Counted from the stretch's first letter, positions 1 through 13,194 are shown. The stretch: DNA of 64,000 nucleotides from Hemicentrotus pulcherrimus (GCA_003118195.1 BEXV01000008.1:208796-272795); one strand, 5' to 3'. Translations and numbers: made by a program. Notes: generated by a model from the sequence alone, not told the origin.

Positions 1-440
1 GACGGCGAAGGCCACCTTTAGTAACTTAAAACATTCTGAGCCAACAAAAGGGAGACTCTTTTTATAACGTGTCTCCAGGCTATTAAAAGAATACAAGAAA
101 AACTTTAAATAAAGCATATACTTGTGGGTATATGCCAATATGAAGGATGATACCCGAGCAAGTGTAACACGATGCTTGCTGGAGTGTCTTGTTATATTTT
201 GTTATGCGCAGTGCTGCATAGTTCCCCCAACGCTTTACCTATTACAACATTTCCGCTTTCATCCGTCTAAGAAATGCCATTTGTACCTCATAAGTGCATT
301 ACTATTATTATTTTAAGGATCATCCAGGCTTCTAACATTACCGATTTGAAGTTAGCCGCCCGCGGCACCCATAAAATGAGAAGGAAGAAAGATTTGAAGT
401 CTGCAGGATAGTTTGAGAGAAAATCAGAGGCAGTGATGAA

Positions 441-465
441 GAGGGAGAGAGAGAGAGAGAGAGGG
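441..465. repeat. (GA)n microsatellite
   Basis: A short, nearly pure GA dinucleotide run. GA/CT is the dominant microsatellite class of the window. Confidence 0.9.
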
Positions 466-911
466 CTAAAAGACGCCACGCGAGCTGCTATGAAAACTTC
501 CCAACAGCTAGCCGAGTTATATCCGATGAAAAAATACCATTAACCCCTGATTTCAAGTGAACCACAACAACATCGGATCTATTTTCTTTGACAACTATGT
601 GGCCGAGAACGCCACGGTTGAAGAATTTATGCGCGTCTTCTCTCCTCCTTTTCCTCTTTCGAGCTTGCGTAAAAATGCAGCATGTTTGTGTTAGTTTGCG
701 GTGAGGCAAGAGAATGAGCGCTCCATCGCTACATTTTGTTGTTGATATGTTTCGGGCAATGATACTCGTTCGACATAAATTATTCATCGGATGGAAAGAA
801 AACATATTCTAAAAAAACCTACGACGAACTTGAATAATTTTGAGGTCATCCCAGTAATCAAAGCGATCAATTCTGAGCTGTTCACAAAAATCCAAAGCGG
901 ATCAATTTTGT

Positions 912-912
912 A

Positions 913-943
<31 letters not shown>

Positions 944-961
944 AAGAGAAAGAGGGAGAGG
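912..961. repeat. (GA)n microsatellite, interrupted
   Basis: About 50 bases of GA repeats broken by AAAG units. On the minus strand it produces a serine/leucine-rich open frame, which is an artefact of the repeat. Confidence 0.9.
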
Positions 962-2726
962 TGTACATGCTGATATGCTGAAGTAATGTATGTAATGTAA
1001 GTAGTGTCCAAGAATAGATGTTTGAGAGATTTCATGTCACCTTTATATCGGCAGACATGAATGCAATATTTGTTCCAAGGACACCTGCAACGATCTTCAA
1101 ACACGACAAGCAAGACAAGCAAACGGAAAAAGAACTGTGCTAAATACATGAGGTGAGCAAATCAAGCTCTCGTAAAGCGTTCATTGTTACAATGACAAAT
1201 GTGTGTCCACTCCCAAGAAAAGTACTCCAACCCGAATCGAATCTGCATTGATAATGCCAATTTCAATGCTCCAAACTTTGCGTTTATTTTATCTGTTTCA
1301 ACAGCGGTTTATTTGCCTTTTACGGGACGAACCGCTTCGACCACTTTTTCGTGTATTTGTCAGAGATTTGAATCAATATTAGCGGTATATTTGTGAGACA
1401 GACGTAACGCGAGATCCGTTCTATATAGTAACACATAAAGAAGGCTAAAATTAGGCTGCGAGGCTGAATATGTGCGTGATACTTTTTTGTTTCTTTAATT
1501 TGCTGTCGAGGAAAAATGCTTTGAGAAAGAGAATTTTTGATAAAGATTAATTGTATTTACAATAAATATTTGCTTCTTACATGGAGGAAATATCTCATTT
1601 CATATATATTTCTGTCAAATAGATTATTACCTACAATTTCCTGTTTTTTCTATTAATATTGCACTGTGAAGTAGACTTTTGGGATATTGAGAGATGTGCG
1701 TTTGTGTATTTCAAAGAGTTTTTGTGTTTCAGGGTGTATGAAAAAGGAGAGTGAAATAACTTAAGTATTGATCTGATCTGTATTGATCCTACTATCCTGA
1801 AAAGTATCAAAGAAAACGTAAGTAAAATCATGTCAGTTTTTGTCCACTAAAATATACGAGTCTCGTGGGTATACTTAAACGTTTCCGTAAAGAAACAAAA
1901 GATAAAGTTGTCACAATGTAGAATCTCTTATAGATGTGTACAACTATTTTGATGACTGACACAATTTCGAGGGGCCGTTGATGGCCTGCAATGACCGTCT
2001 AACATTCGAAGGAAATGAAATCATATAAAGGCGCCTCAAACGACCCTTCTGCATGACAGAACGCGACTCATGAGAGCAGTTATGTGCTTACGTCTCCAAC
2101 ATTTTAGGATTTTATGAGTCCGCTAGTATACCTAGGTGTGAAGGGTAACTTCAGACCTCTGACAACAAAAGAATATAAGCATGATCAAAATAAAAACGGG
2201 CCGTTGTCAATTAAGGTTTCATAGGACTCTAGGGTAGTCAGTACACTGATAGTCCGTTTATAATATAATAATAAATAGCTGTATAAAGATGTATAACGCA
2301 ACAGTTTGAATAGTCCCATATATCTTCCGACTTGAATGATGGACAGTGCATTAATGACCGTCTGGTCAGAAATGTTATGAAACTGAAGTAACCAGTTTCA
2401 AATAAAAAGAAAATGCGCAAATGGTGTACATTCTATCATCTGTTTGAATCCTTTAAAATCGTATTTCATTTATTCTAAACAATCATCTAAAACACCATAA
2501 TTATGTTGACCAATTATTCCTCTGAAATCATGCCTTATAATATGTTCAAACACCTCTATAGCGTTGGAGAAGACAATGATATTCTCAATTCATTTAGTCA
2601 ACCGTATGAATGTTGAAATCTACCATTAAATCGGTTTATCAGGGGAATATTACTTAAATTTGTATTTCATAAATCTTTTTAAAACCTATTTAATCAAGAA
2701 CGGCCTATTTATATCACTACTTGCTA

Positions 2727-2985
2727 CATTTATATTGCGCACCTGTTCAGCATAGTTGATGCCCAAGACGCCTATATTTTTATCCCAGGTGCCCAAGGCG
2801 CTGAAAGCATTTCAGGAATGAAGTCATATAGGCACCCATTTACTACATCTGGGTAGAAACTAGCAAAATAATGTAGATTAATGTCTTGCCAAAGAACATT
2901 AGTTCCACGGCGGGACTCGAACCGCGAACCATGTGATTGGCAGTCCGTTGACGTTATCCACTAGACTACTATACGTGTGCATTAC
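2727..2985 (-). mobile_element. tRNA-derived SINE (full-length or nearly so)
   Basis: Read on the minus strand, the 5' end carries an RNA polymerase III internal promoter. A box A-like TAGTCTAGTGG (2958-2968) is followed 34 bases later by a perfect box B, GGTTCGAGTCC (2913-2923). The anticodon stem does not pair, so this is a SINE head, not a working tRNA. Downstream are a body with CTACCCAG and AAATGGGTGCC and a 3' end GCGCAATATAAATG (2727-2740). This resembles the GCGCTATATAAATG-type tails I associate with marine invertebrate SINEs. Pol III boxes are seen directly; the family name is not known to me. It could still be divided into a conserved core SINE and an older fragment. Confidence 0.75.
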
Positions 2986-4172
2986 ATCAATTTAAATGTT
3001 TTAGAGATATTACCCTCCTTGACTTTCCCACATCTTCACTGCAGCCATACGCTGTTGTTTTTGTTTAGATATATACTAATATGTAAATACAATTTCGTTG
3101 TGACCTAGAAAAGCAAACACCTATTGTAAGATGGTAATACAGCTTATGAGATCGTTGATAGCAAGAAAAAGAAAAGTCGAAGCATAAATTGTTTCCACTT
3201 GTATGAACACTTTTAGTATGGCATCCGATTTTGCCCCCCCNCTCGCCTCCCTGCCCCATCAATTGTCCGGTGTCACCGTCACCTCCTTACACCAGCCAGG
3301 TTACACCAAAAGAAGAAAAAAACCTGCACTCCATGCATACCCCCACCTCTCGTAGTTCTCCCGTGGTGACGGGCCGGGCGCACCGGCGTGACTGATCGGG
3401 TGCTCTCTAATAATTGTCAGTAAATAACAATGTGATTGAACCCACTCGTTACGTGTTTCCTGCCTAAACTTTCAACAAGTATTGTCCCAAATAACAACTC
3501 CACCGTCACCACCTCCTCCCCCAATCCATCAGTAGACGTGTGTATAGTATCAATCACTCCATGCACATGGGAGGGCGTGAGTGTGGGCAGGAGAGGGAGG
3601 GAGAGGAGGGGGCATAGCTAGGCCTAGACAGGAGTGGCATTATAAATGACTCCTTTGATATCCTTTGATAGGTCGGATTGGTTTTCAAGATATTGACTTT
3701 TCTCTCTCGATTTCTTGTTGTTATTCGCGACTAGTTCCCCACCTTTTCCCCTGCACTCTTTCCATCAAAGTATTGTGAAATAGGTTAATGTGCTAAGAGT
3801 TTTGTAAACATATTTTGTTACGGAAAGAATAAGGATTCCCTTTTTCCCCTGGTAGAACCTAATTCAGAATGAACCAAATATGTGTGAGCTATAAGATATA
3901 TACTTGTAAGGATGATGTAAAGAAATACACACACAGGCTGAACAATAGAAAAAAATAACGAAATTAAAAATACTTTAAACTAAAAATTCCTTTTTGTTAA
4001 AGAAGAAAATTTTTATTCTATTTGTTATTCTATAGCAATCTGAATTAAATCGTCACTAGAATCCTATCCTTTATCACTAGTAATGCCGGTAGAACTAAAA
4101 GTATAATAGTGGAAGGCGTTGGAGAGTAATGATGCTGATTTGGGGGCAGGGTGGGGTGGGGACTCATATATT

Positions 4173-4255
<83 letters not shown>

Positions 4256-4260
4256 AGAAA
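4173..4260. repeat. (GA)n microsatellite, long
   Basis: Nearly 80 bases of GA dinucleotides with a few GATA/GAAA interruptions, then an A-rich end. It is one of the longest GA arrays in the window and creates overlapping repeat-driven open frames on both strands. Confidence 0.95.
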
Positions 4261-7200
4261 AGAAAATTGAAGAGTATGTCATAGATATATGGAGTCGTGT
4301 TGCGTTTTTTTTTCTTTCTTCAAATTTGGATTCCCTGGGACGTCTGGGTTTGGTTAGGGCGCGTTAGGTACTTCATTACTGTCACCAGACCAGTTTCAGT
4401 TGTGAACATCAACACAAATACTTTTTGATGATACATCATATCATTTGGCATACCTTCTTATGCAGAGAAAAATAATAAAATCTAATAATAATAGTCTAAA
4501 GTTGTTAAAGATACTTCTTGGTAATACCATTCGTTGACATACTAACGCCTTGCATTGTCTTTCTTATGAGATCAAAAGACATGAGGATTGAGATTTTCCA
4601 TTTGAATTTGATTTACTTATCATTATCTTAATCCATGATTTTTTAATAGTCTTCCACTAATAGTTTCTTTGAATAATCAAAAACAAGGTTTATATCAATT
4701 AAAGAGTATTTTCAATGATTTTCACAACCGTTATTTCCAGTCATGTTCGTGCCGTATTGCCATTGGTGAGCTCCTCCATATTTCATATCAAATCCTGAAA
4801 CATGATTTTAAGATTTCCTGATAAGTGGATTCCGGAGCATATTTTAAAAATAAAGGTTTACCGGTTTTTTTACGAACCTTTTTATGTTAGAACTGACAAG
4901 GAGTTGACAAACTCTTTCTCAAAAAATGGGAGTGAGATTTGATATCTGTATATGAAATGGTTCATCTGCATCATGTAAAGGGAGAGGCTGGTATTTTAGG
5001 GGTAAAAGACGTAATTCATGACACCAGCATGCGAGTGAATGATGATTGGAATAAAACCTCACACCTCCAAAGGTTTGCCTGACATGACAAAACGATGAAT
5101 GATAACTAGACAGCCCATATTCCTAACCAGACCAGCTCCACAAGCACGATCTGTCATAAACGTGTACTTCACCTAATTGTTTGTAGATGTTTATCTCTTT
5201 GACAGAGTGTGTCGAGAGTGGTATGTAATTATTCCAAAAAGTCACTTTCCCTTACACCACATAAACTACAATGATTTCTTTACCGTAGGTCCGTAAATAA
5301 ATCATACATTTATAGCGAGCAATTTACAATGATGTAGCAGTATGTAAATACATGAAAGGCATTTATCAAAATTTGAAAAGTAATTGAATGGTCATTACAC
5401 GAAAAGTTCAATGGCTATTTTTATGCACCACATCCCGGATATGAAGATAGAATCGTGTAAATGATATTTAAAAAGATATCAAAACAAAACAAGAGAAACA
5501 AATCAACACCCGAAAATACATGAAAAAGAAAAACAGAAAATGGTCTAAGTAAACGGGATCAATAGAGACTTCAAACGGAAGATGCTCTGTATTTTTCTTG
5601 TTTTCAACCTTAAATTATTTTAACCCTTTTATTAATTATCGAGGCTTTTGAAATCACATCTCAATTGGGGAATGTTTTAACGATATGACGCTATATGAAG
5701 CCATATGCTTATCTCACATGTCATGTAAATGATTAACTATGTCACGAGGTGATAAAGACATCAACATCTTCAGAAGGAATACGGAGAGAGTGAACATAAA
5801 GGAGGAGGAGGAGAAAAAGAAAGAGAGCAAGGAAACGGAAGTATTTGCAAATGACGACTCCTGTCAGCCAACACAGCAAAGCATGCAAAGCGTAGAAACA
5901 AATACAGGGATTTTCATTTGATGAAGAAACACAATACAACGCAAACAAATAAACCCCGAAAAATCCCCCTAAAGAATCCAAAAAGTTTAGAATTGATAGC
6001 TGGGTTTTGAAACTTGACCACGCATCCTTGACCTTGTGTAATATGCACGTTAACCCTTTGACCGCTCCGACGTGCCTGCATTGAGACGTTATCCGAATCT
6101 CGTAGTGACGGGTCCCATGGATGTGATGATGATGATGTGTTGAGGGGGTTAAGGATGACTTGGTTTTGGTGTCTCGATGCTATAAGACCGAGGATCAATG
6201 ATGATGCATGGGAACTTGGGAGTGGAGATGACAGGTAATCAAGGGGAAATAGGTCGAGGTGAGTCCATGGCGGCAAATATAGGCCTTCGCGTCAAAAATC
6301 ATAGATATCGAATCGGGGATTACATTATGCCATTGCTTCTGATTGTTTGGTCTTTTGAGGGGGAACGGCGTAGTGCAAAGGGGATAAACATTATTTACAT
6401 TTCTTATGAGAGGAAAATCTCTCTCGAATGAAATTTAAACAGTTTTTAGAATAAACTATAAAGGCCTTATGATTTTTTATCGTTGTAATTAAATTAAAAG
6501 AGGGAAACAATATCATCTTTATTAATTTTAGAAAGTAATGAATGCCAATGATTGAGAGAAGACAAGACGGGATATCTGTCAAGAATATATCATCACTAGG
6601 ATGATGCATTTCAGATAAGACGTTGATTTGTATGTTTCAGATGAATTGTTCTTGACTAATTCATGTGGGGCCCCCTAATTCCGATCTAGTCAGAAAAAGA
6701 ATCCAAGCTCGTAATCCAGTCAGAGAAGTGCAGAGATTTGCCTGGTCAAAGTGACAACAGATACACTCAGAACTGTCACCTTGCCAGAAGTATCGAATGA
6801 AAACATCTACAGAATAATCTAGGCGTAATAGGCAAATGGCAGGAAATGACACGAATTCATATTCATCCGGGCATGTGGAAGGAAATGACGTAATCATAAC
6901 AATGTATCAGAAATGTCACATGCATTTGCTATGATACGAACTCTGACAATCTTACGTGTTGTTTGGCAACGTATGTCAGAAACATTGTCATTTTTCATCT
7001 TTTTCTCCCAATTCCTCCTAATTGTAAATCTCTACACACAAACATTAACAAAAGAAGATTTGTTTTGGAAAAATACAGTTGTAATGATAAGGGATTCAGT
7101 TTCTTTTCTAGGAACTGAGTAGACTTATATAAATGTTACAATTTATATAACAAAACAAATTAATTTTTCCATAAGTAAAAAATAAATTTATTCACGTAGT

Positions 7201-7639
7201 TATGTTATGGAAATTATAAATGTATATTTTATTTGCTTATATTGGTTTCTTCTTATCAAAATTTGAGGATATTCTGAAAATATAAACAAGGAATGATGTG
7301 GTAAAAGATTTGTTTATAATACCGACATCTTACACCATTGATCGAAAATTTTGCATTCGTGAAATAAATCTTTAGATGATTATAGTGACAATTATTAAGT
7401 TTGTAACAAAATATATTTTACAGTTTATCTTTTAGTCATCTCTATTTAATACATTTACATTATACTCAAATCGTATATTGCATTTATAGATTCAAGGATG
7501 AAACTGAAAGCTTCATTTCTAAGTATCAATTGCAAAAATAAAGAACATAAGCTATATATAAAAGTTGTAATTGAATTATGCAACATTTTGTGGTTAATTT
7601 GTATTAAATTAGATATCTCGCCTTTCCTGCCATAGTGTT

Positions 7640-7661
7640 ATTTTACATCTCGATGTAAAAT
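7640..7661. repeat. Perfect 10-bp inverted repeat, 2-base spacer
   Basis: ATTTTACATC, spacer TC, GATGTAAAAT. Such palindromes are fairly common in AT-rich DNA; no function is implied. Confidence 0.8.
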
Positions 7662-7920
7662 CTTAAAATATTTCTGTCGAAATTTGCTATATATTGAAGA
7701 TGCTCTACATTCTTTTATTGAAAACCATCAACATTTTTTTATTTTGCTGTTGTATTAAAATTAGATATATTGCAATTCACTCAAGAAGAGGGAAATTCAC
7801 ATAAAACATAATTGTGCCTGATAACATAGTCGATTTATCAAGATTATCTCATTATGCAACGGCTGTGTCTTATGTGACGAAAAGCGTAGATTATGCGTTG
7901 TGCAGAACAAACAAACAACA

Positions 7921-7956
7921 CACAACACACGCACACACACACACACACACACACAA
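7921..7956. repeat. (CA)n microsatellite
   Basis: A CA dinucleotide run of about 11-12 units, preceded by imperfect ACAACACAC units. Confidence 0.9.
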
Positions 7957-8420
7957 ACCTAAACAAAAAGGGAGGGAGATATGTTAGTTATTGAAGGGGC
8001 AATTTTCCTATGCTACTATTAGTTTACCAAATTTCGTTTACGACAGTATTATTTCTACTTTTGTTTTAAGGCCTACGGTTAATTTCGCACGATAATTCTT
8101 CTCTTTTCACTTTTTATTTTAGATAAAACATAGTAATCATTACGGCTATTCCAAAAAATTGTTTTAAACTTAAGTAAGTTGTGCAATTATTAATAATGTT
8201 TGAAACACATAATAATAAGAATATCCAATCATTATATATTATCAAGGATTTAGAAATCGATAAAATATAGTTTTCAAAAATGACCGCCCCATTATAATTC
8301 ATCGAGTCCCATGAATAATATAAAAACACGCAAAATCACCCTCGCGCACACTTTGGATAGGTGAATATTCTTGTCCCCTCTGTTAAAGTTCACCTTCATT
8401 TTCTCTTCTCCTGTATGCAG

Positions 8421-8489
8421 ATCAACTTGAGTTCACCGGTGTCAACAGGGATCATGGATCAACTGGTCAACTACTCTCATATCGACGAG
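8421..8489 (+). CDS. Candidate coding exon (unidentified gene; weak NR5A-like N-terminus)
   Basis: A 69-base segment, open in one frame, lies between a strong acceptor (a pyrimidine-rich tract from about 8395 ending TGTATGCAG) and a GAG|GTATAT donor. It is 23 codons, phase 0 at both ends. An internal ATG at 8454-8456 has A at -3 and G at +4, so this could also be the first coding exon; from there it reads MDQLVNYSHIDE. The VNYS..DE pattern recalls the segment just before the DNA-binding domain of NR5A nuclear receptors (SF-1, LRH-1, FTZ-F1), where M(V/D)YSYDED-like sequences occur. That match is too short to name the gene, and no zinc-finger exon was seen downstream in the window. If real, the following intron would be very long. 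Alternatives are an exon of another gene or a chance open segment. Confidence 0.35.
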
Positions 8490-9773
8490 GTATATTTTGA
8501 AGAGAACTTTTAAACTAGACAATGGTTAGTCCTCTATACGATTATAACATTTGTTATATTATTTGTTTTATTAACCAAATTTTCTTTTTAAAACATCCAT
8601 AACAATTATTATATATTTAGTTGGACTTTGTTCAAGATAAGTACTCAACAATTTGAATTTGTCAAATAGCTGGTGTTGAGTACAAGGGCTTTTTTCTAAA
8701 TTATCCTCAGTATATCATTTTCTGATATTGTTTAGTTTAAAAAACTATGTTATATAAGATATAAAAATTCGACGTCTGAGAATGAACTTATTATTATATT
8801 GATTTACACTATAAAATAAATTACTCTTTTGTAAAAATTATGTAAGTACATGTTAAGCTAGGGAAGAAAACTTTAATACTTGTGCCATTAGTACACAGAA
8901 GCATATGGGGAAATTCTCGATAGTGTCCGAATTTTGATATCAAGTATTACCAATGGAGATAAACTCACTAATAATGGTTACTCTTTCGATTGGGTCGCCT
9001 AGCTGCCGCCTTTACCCCTGCAAATTTCCAATTCTTCTTCAGTCGGACAGAGAAGTGTCACAAAGGGACAAAGAAAGGTTTCAAGTTTCGCAAATCGTGT
9101 GAATGTAAAAGATTTCTTCCCCTCTCCCCCTTCCTCTCTCCATTTCTCCATCACCTCTGATTCTATCCCCTCCCCTCTCCTCTTCCTCTCCCCTTTTCCC
9201 GATGTTTCTTCTCATTCGATGGGAGTCGGTCCACCTCGTTTAGACCCACATAAATTACTCTATTATGCGCATGTTTGAGTTCAAATAGTGGAGAGAAAGC
9301 GATGAAAGAGAAGCGATGGAGACGCTTCGGCGGAACACACGGGCGACGTGGCCTCTCTCTCTCGCCCAGCTCACCCGGATCTTATCCTCTCAACCTCCCA
9401 TACTTGCGCCTTTCTCCATTATCAAAAGGAAATGCGCTTACTTACACTTCCCTCGTGTATTTTTTCTCTTTCCATCTCCTTATCTTAACTGTATTGGAAG
9501 CGCTAAGGAAGAATTTAATTTGTATACAAACGAAGATAAAAAAACTAAATTCATTGACCCGTCAAAATGTGCTCGTATGCCAATTGCCATTTATGTTTAC
9601 ATTCGAAATCGGCTACAAGAATTATGATAATTTATGACAATAATGTATTTTTATTCCTGTGTGCCCAAATCAAAGAAGACCAAGGGGAGGTATTTCAAGA
9701 ACATAAATCAATCTTTTTAATTATCACGATAAAGCAACGAATGTACTTTGATAGCGTATAAATATGTTTACAG

Positions 9774-9793
9774 TTTACATTTCAAAATGTAAA
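9774..9793. repeat. Perfect 9-bp inverted repeat
   Basis: TTTACATTT, spacer CA, AAATGTAAA. A short AT-rich palindrome with no evident function. Confidence 0.75.
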
Positions 9794-10759
9794 TAAATAC
9801 TTAATATAACATTTCATTTGGTTAAAATAGTTAAATAATTTTGTTGATGTAATAACAGAAGATTTCCCCCAGAACTGAAAAGTGTCATTCATATTAAGGA
9901 TTTCTGGAACTTTAAAGACTGTGAACATGTGAATGAACTCTCAACGTGAAGGGGAATTTTGCTACATTTTATAAAGATTCTGTATCGTTCTTTTAGCCCC
10001 GTATGATTATTATACTATTGAGACACATCAGTTTAGTATGTACTAACTATGGATTTTGTTTCTATCAAGAAAGTACGCAAGTGCCGACAAATAACTAAAT
10101 ACCAACTTTAAAAACAAAATGTGAAACCACCCTATAAACGTAAATGTTTAAGCCCCTTTATTATTGATATAAAGTGTACGCTGGACCGACAATATTATTT
10201 CTATTAAGTTTATTTTAGTTAATTGTGACGTTGAAAATAGAATTATATTCATCTGTACCTAAAACACCACTGCGTAATGTGTGATAATTACATCTAGTGA
10301 AATGAATTTATAGATCTGTAAGAGAAATTAAATTACGATAAGAGAGGGAGAGGGTGAGAGCGTATGAATAGACCATGCGGGTGTGCGTACGTGTGAGGTG
10401 AATGTAGGTTTGTGCACACATACTTTTGTATAACCGGTATGTTTGATAGCAGAGTTTTACAAAATAAGTTGTTGTTGGTTATAAAAAAAAAGTACACTGT
10501 AGAACTTGACGTATATGTCATAATGTGTTAGGCTTCTTCCTGATTGCATCCATTAATGTGTTCTTTAAATAAATGTAGGGATAACCGGTCAAGCAAACTA
10601 TAAGTCTGAAATGTCGCATTTTTCGAGCCTACTTTTTAAAGCATTTCCACTGTATGTCACATTTCTTAAATGTCTGCTATCCAATTAAAAATGTTCTCCA
10701 CTATTTGCATGCATAATGGTCACGGATGACATATGCAGAGTTAGAAAATGACCCAGAAC

Positions 10760-10760
<1 letters not shown>

Positions 10761-10794
<34 letters not shown>
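10761..10794. repeat. (CT)n microsatellite
   Basis: About 16 uninterrupted CT units, directly upstream of the regulatory candidate at 10860-11000. Confidence 0.9.
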
Positions 10795-10797
<3 letters not shown>

Positions 10798-10859
10798 ATT
10801 TCGATCGCGGGCTTCAAGACTTTGGAGGTGAAAAGTAAAGACGTGGTTTGGTGCCCTAG

Positions 10860-11000
10860 GACACGTGACCTCATCTAAAGTTACCGATTCTCTTCCCTTG
10901 ACCCTCTCTTTATCACCGTGGAATTGTCAAAAGAGGACTTCCCCTCGGGTCATCTGGTTGCCAGGACCGTGACCTTTGAACTTTGATATTAGATATGACA
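10860..11000. promoter_or_regulatory. Candidate cis-regulatory patch with DR1 and TCF/LEF-type sites
   Basis: TGACCTTTGAACT at 10970-10982 is a direct repeat with one-base spacing of nuclear-receptor half sites (reverse complement AGTTCA-A-AGGTCA), the class bound by HNF4, RXR and COUP-TF. CTTTGAT (10981-10987), a TCF/LEF core, overlaps its end. Nearby are a CACGTG E-box (10862-10867), a GGACTTCCCC sequence resembling an NF-kB half (about 10935-10944) and a CATCTG E-box (about 10950). The patch is more GC-rich than its surroundings. Motif matches are seen; activity is inference. Confidence 0.35.
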
Positions 11001-11138
11001 GAAGCTATTTCAGTTCGATCATATCTCGATTTAGTCATTCCCTTTTCATTCTTTTTTCTATCCGTTAACTGTTTTTTCCCTTTTGTCTCTGTCTGTCTGC
11101 ATGTCTGACCATGATCGACCTCCTTCTCTTTCTCCATT

Positions 11139-11173
<35 letters not shown>

Positions 11174-13194
11174 CTATCTCTCTACCTCTCTGTCTCTCCT
11201 CTTCCTCGCCTCCCCCTCTCTTCATACGCATTTTTAGTCTTCATATCAGGATTATATACAATTAATTATTGATTTGTAATGATATACAGACACATTAGTA
11301 TTGATAATGCTTAAACAAAACGCTATATGAATTATCATTGGAAAACTGAAACCGTCACACAAAATAATGTCGATTGTCGGCTTTCGTCTAACTTTGTATT
11401 TGTCTTCACAATTTACAGCCATAAATTATCGGAAATTCATTTGCATGTGCAAGTGACGATGTCTTTGTCATTACGTTTGTGTGACTCCTCTTTCGTACTG
11501 ACATTTAGACATGAACAAATACAGTTCTGAAAAGAGATAAAACACAGATATTGAACAAATGTGCACAATCTGGACGGACATTCAACATAATTAAACATGT
11601 TTTTTATGACATATGGATGTGGCAATTGGTTCTGCAGATATTTAAAGACATTGCGGTATTGGCATCTCATCTCAAGTAAGTCGTGCAGGATGTTGTACCT
11701 GATCAATTAATATCAAATATTTAACTTGTTATTTCAATTATTGTCTTGACTAAACAATAGAAGCTGTAAATGGTCAACACTCTTTTCAAATTGGCTGAAT
11801 CGATATGAAATGGAGTGTACGACTTATAAATCAGAATCTGAAGCAAAACTGTCATCACTTTCTGACACCACGTTATGAATTATCACCTCAATTTCTCCCA
11901 CTTTCTCTCGATTCACATCGATGTAGTTTTGATACAATCCATTACGAAAAAATAAAAGAAAATGAAAAGGTAGGATTCTTTTCGTCGACGCCCCCTCCAG
12001 GAAATAGCCAAAGTGACAAGTAGTTTACACCTTTGTCGGCAATCTTTGCAAATTTGAAACACATGAGCATGAAATAGAGACGTTTCATGGGAATTAAAAA
12101 GATCGGGAAGGTAGAGGGATGGTTTAGATTGGACACGTTTTTGACCAACTGGTAATGGCCGTGCGGTTTGGGGGGTAATGCCCAACCCTTTTGGATGTTC
12201 ATGCGCAATAACACACATATTTTCGAAAAACATTAATATGAATGGTATAGTTGCTAGAGTGCAACCATACAGTGTGACGTGAACAACATGCAAAAGTATA
12301 AAATGATATGCTTTAGGCCACAATATTTGCTTGCTGAATATGATATGTAAAATACGAGCAGTGTGAACAATCTGTTAAACTATTACGCTCTCAGCTACGT
12401 TGACCCATTTTCTATCATTTCTAAACCTTCGTTTAATAAGTTCAAATCCTTTTGCTTTTTATTTTGACGTTGTTATCTCAGCTGAATTTCATCTCTTCAA
12501 AGTTAGGTTTGTACATTGGTTATTTCCTTAAACAATTTCAGTTGCAATAGTGTGTAAATAAACAAGTGGGTACATACACACACACAAATATGAATGTTCT
12601 ACATCTTTAATAGTAATAATTTATTTACGAAATATTTCCATTGTTGTGTTTTGCTGCAGCATTTATATTATCTCTTCCAAGATAGGATCATAGAATATTC
12701 TGTATCATTTTGTGTGATGGGACTTAAGACGATGGTTCTTAACCTATCATTCGACTGTTTTGTGATCACGTGCACGGTGCATGGTGTTAGGACGCCATCG
12801 GAGAGCAAACTGAGTGTGTATACATCTAAAATATAGCAAACCTTCCGTTCGCCTTTACATTGACCACTCAACATTATTGATAGCGAAAAGTTAAAATTCA
12901 CTAGCGTTTTGTTTATTAAAAAGAGGAATATACAAGTAAAGACCCTATTTCACGTGTATGTCATTGATACATATAACAATATATGTATCCGAAATTAAAG
13001 AGAAGGTTGAGTTCTGGGAAGAGGTAAAAAATTATTTGTGAGCGCTATCATTATTATTATGAAAGGGTGGAAGAACATCAGATTAAACACGTTCTCTGAA
13101 TAGCATGACTCTTTAAATGCCTTCATATTTCAAATATGACATGAAAAACGTAAAAATCGGGGGGGGGGAGGTTTTTTTTTCGCCATGTTCTCGT
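11001..13194. other. Non-coding DNA
   Basis: It contains a (CT)n array (11139-11216) and several anonymous open frames, up to 136 codons on the minus strand at 11913-12323, that share no recognisable domain. Poly-G and poly-T runs abut at about 13160-13179. Confidence 0.5.
11139..11216. repeat. (CT)n microsatellite, imperfect
   Basis: Pure CT for about 25 bases, followed by CTAT, CTGT and CTCC variants. Confidence 0.9.

Larger units (their letters stand above)
1..2726. other. AT-rich non-coding DNA with two GA arrays
   Basis: No exon-like segment with matched splice sites was found on either strand. The short open frames here (up to about 121 codons) are explained by low stop density around the GA/CT tracts and do not resemble a known protein. 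The two GA arrays are listed separately. Confidence 0.6.
2986..8420. other. Non-coding DNA, mostly AT-rich
   Basis: There is a single N at 3241 directly after a C run, and a more GC-rich patch at about 3230-3620. A (GA)n array lies at 4173-4260 and a (CA)n array at 7921-7956. Short open frames at 5739-5921 and 5914-6276 look low-complexity or anonymous. At 6257 a GAG|GTGAGT donor-like site follows a short ATG frame, but no acceptor or coding signal supports it. A perfect hairpin sits at 7640-7661. Confidence 0.55.
8490..10860. other. AT-rich non-coding DNA
   Basis: A more GC-rich, pyrimidine-rich patch (about 8990-9470) carries two overlapping open frames of 103 and 120 codons starting at 9275 and 9316. 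Neither resembles a known family, and the overlap of two frames speaks against real coding. A perfect 9-bp inverted repeat lies at 9774-9793. A (CT)n array lies at 10761-10794. Confidence 0.5.

Noticed and set aside
2911..2970. A functional tRNA gene
   Set aside because: Boxes A and B fit, but the anticodon stem does not pair and the sequence continues into a SINE body.
4064..4367. Arg/Glu and Ser/Leu repeat frames on both strands
   Set aside because: Products of the (GA)n array, as are similar frames at 45749-46082, 47224-47525 and 52158-52394.
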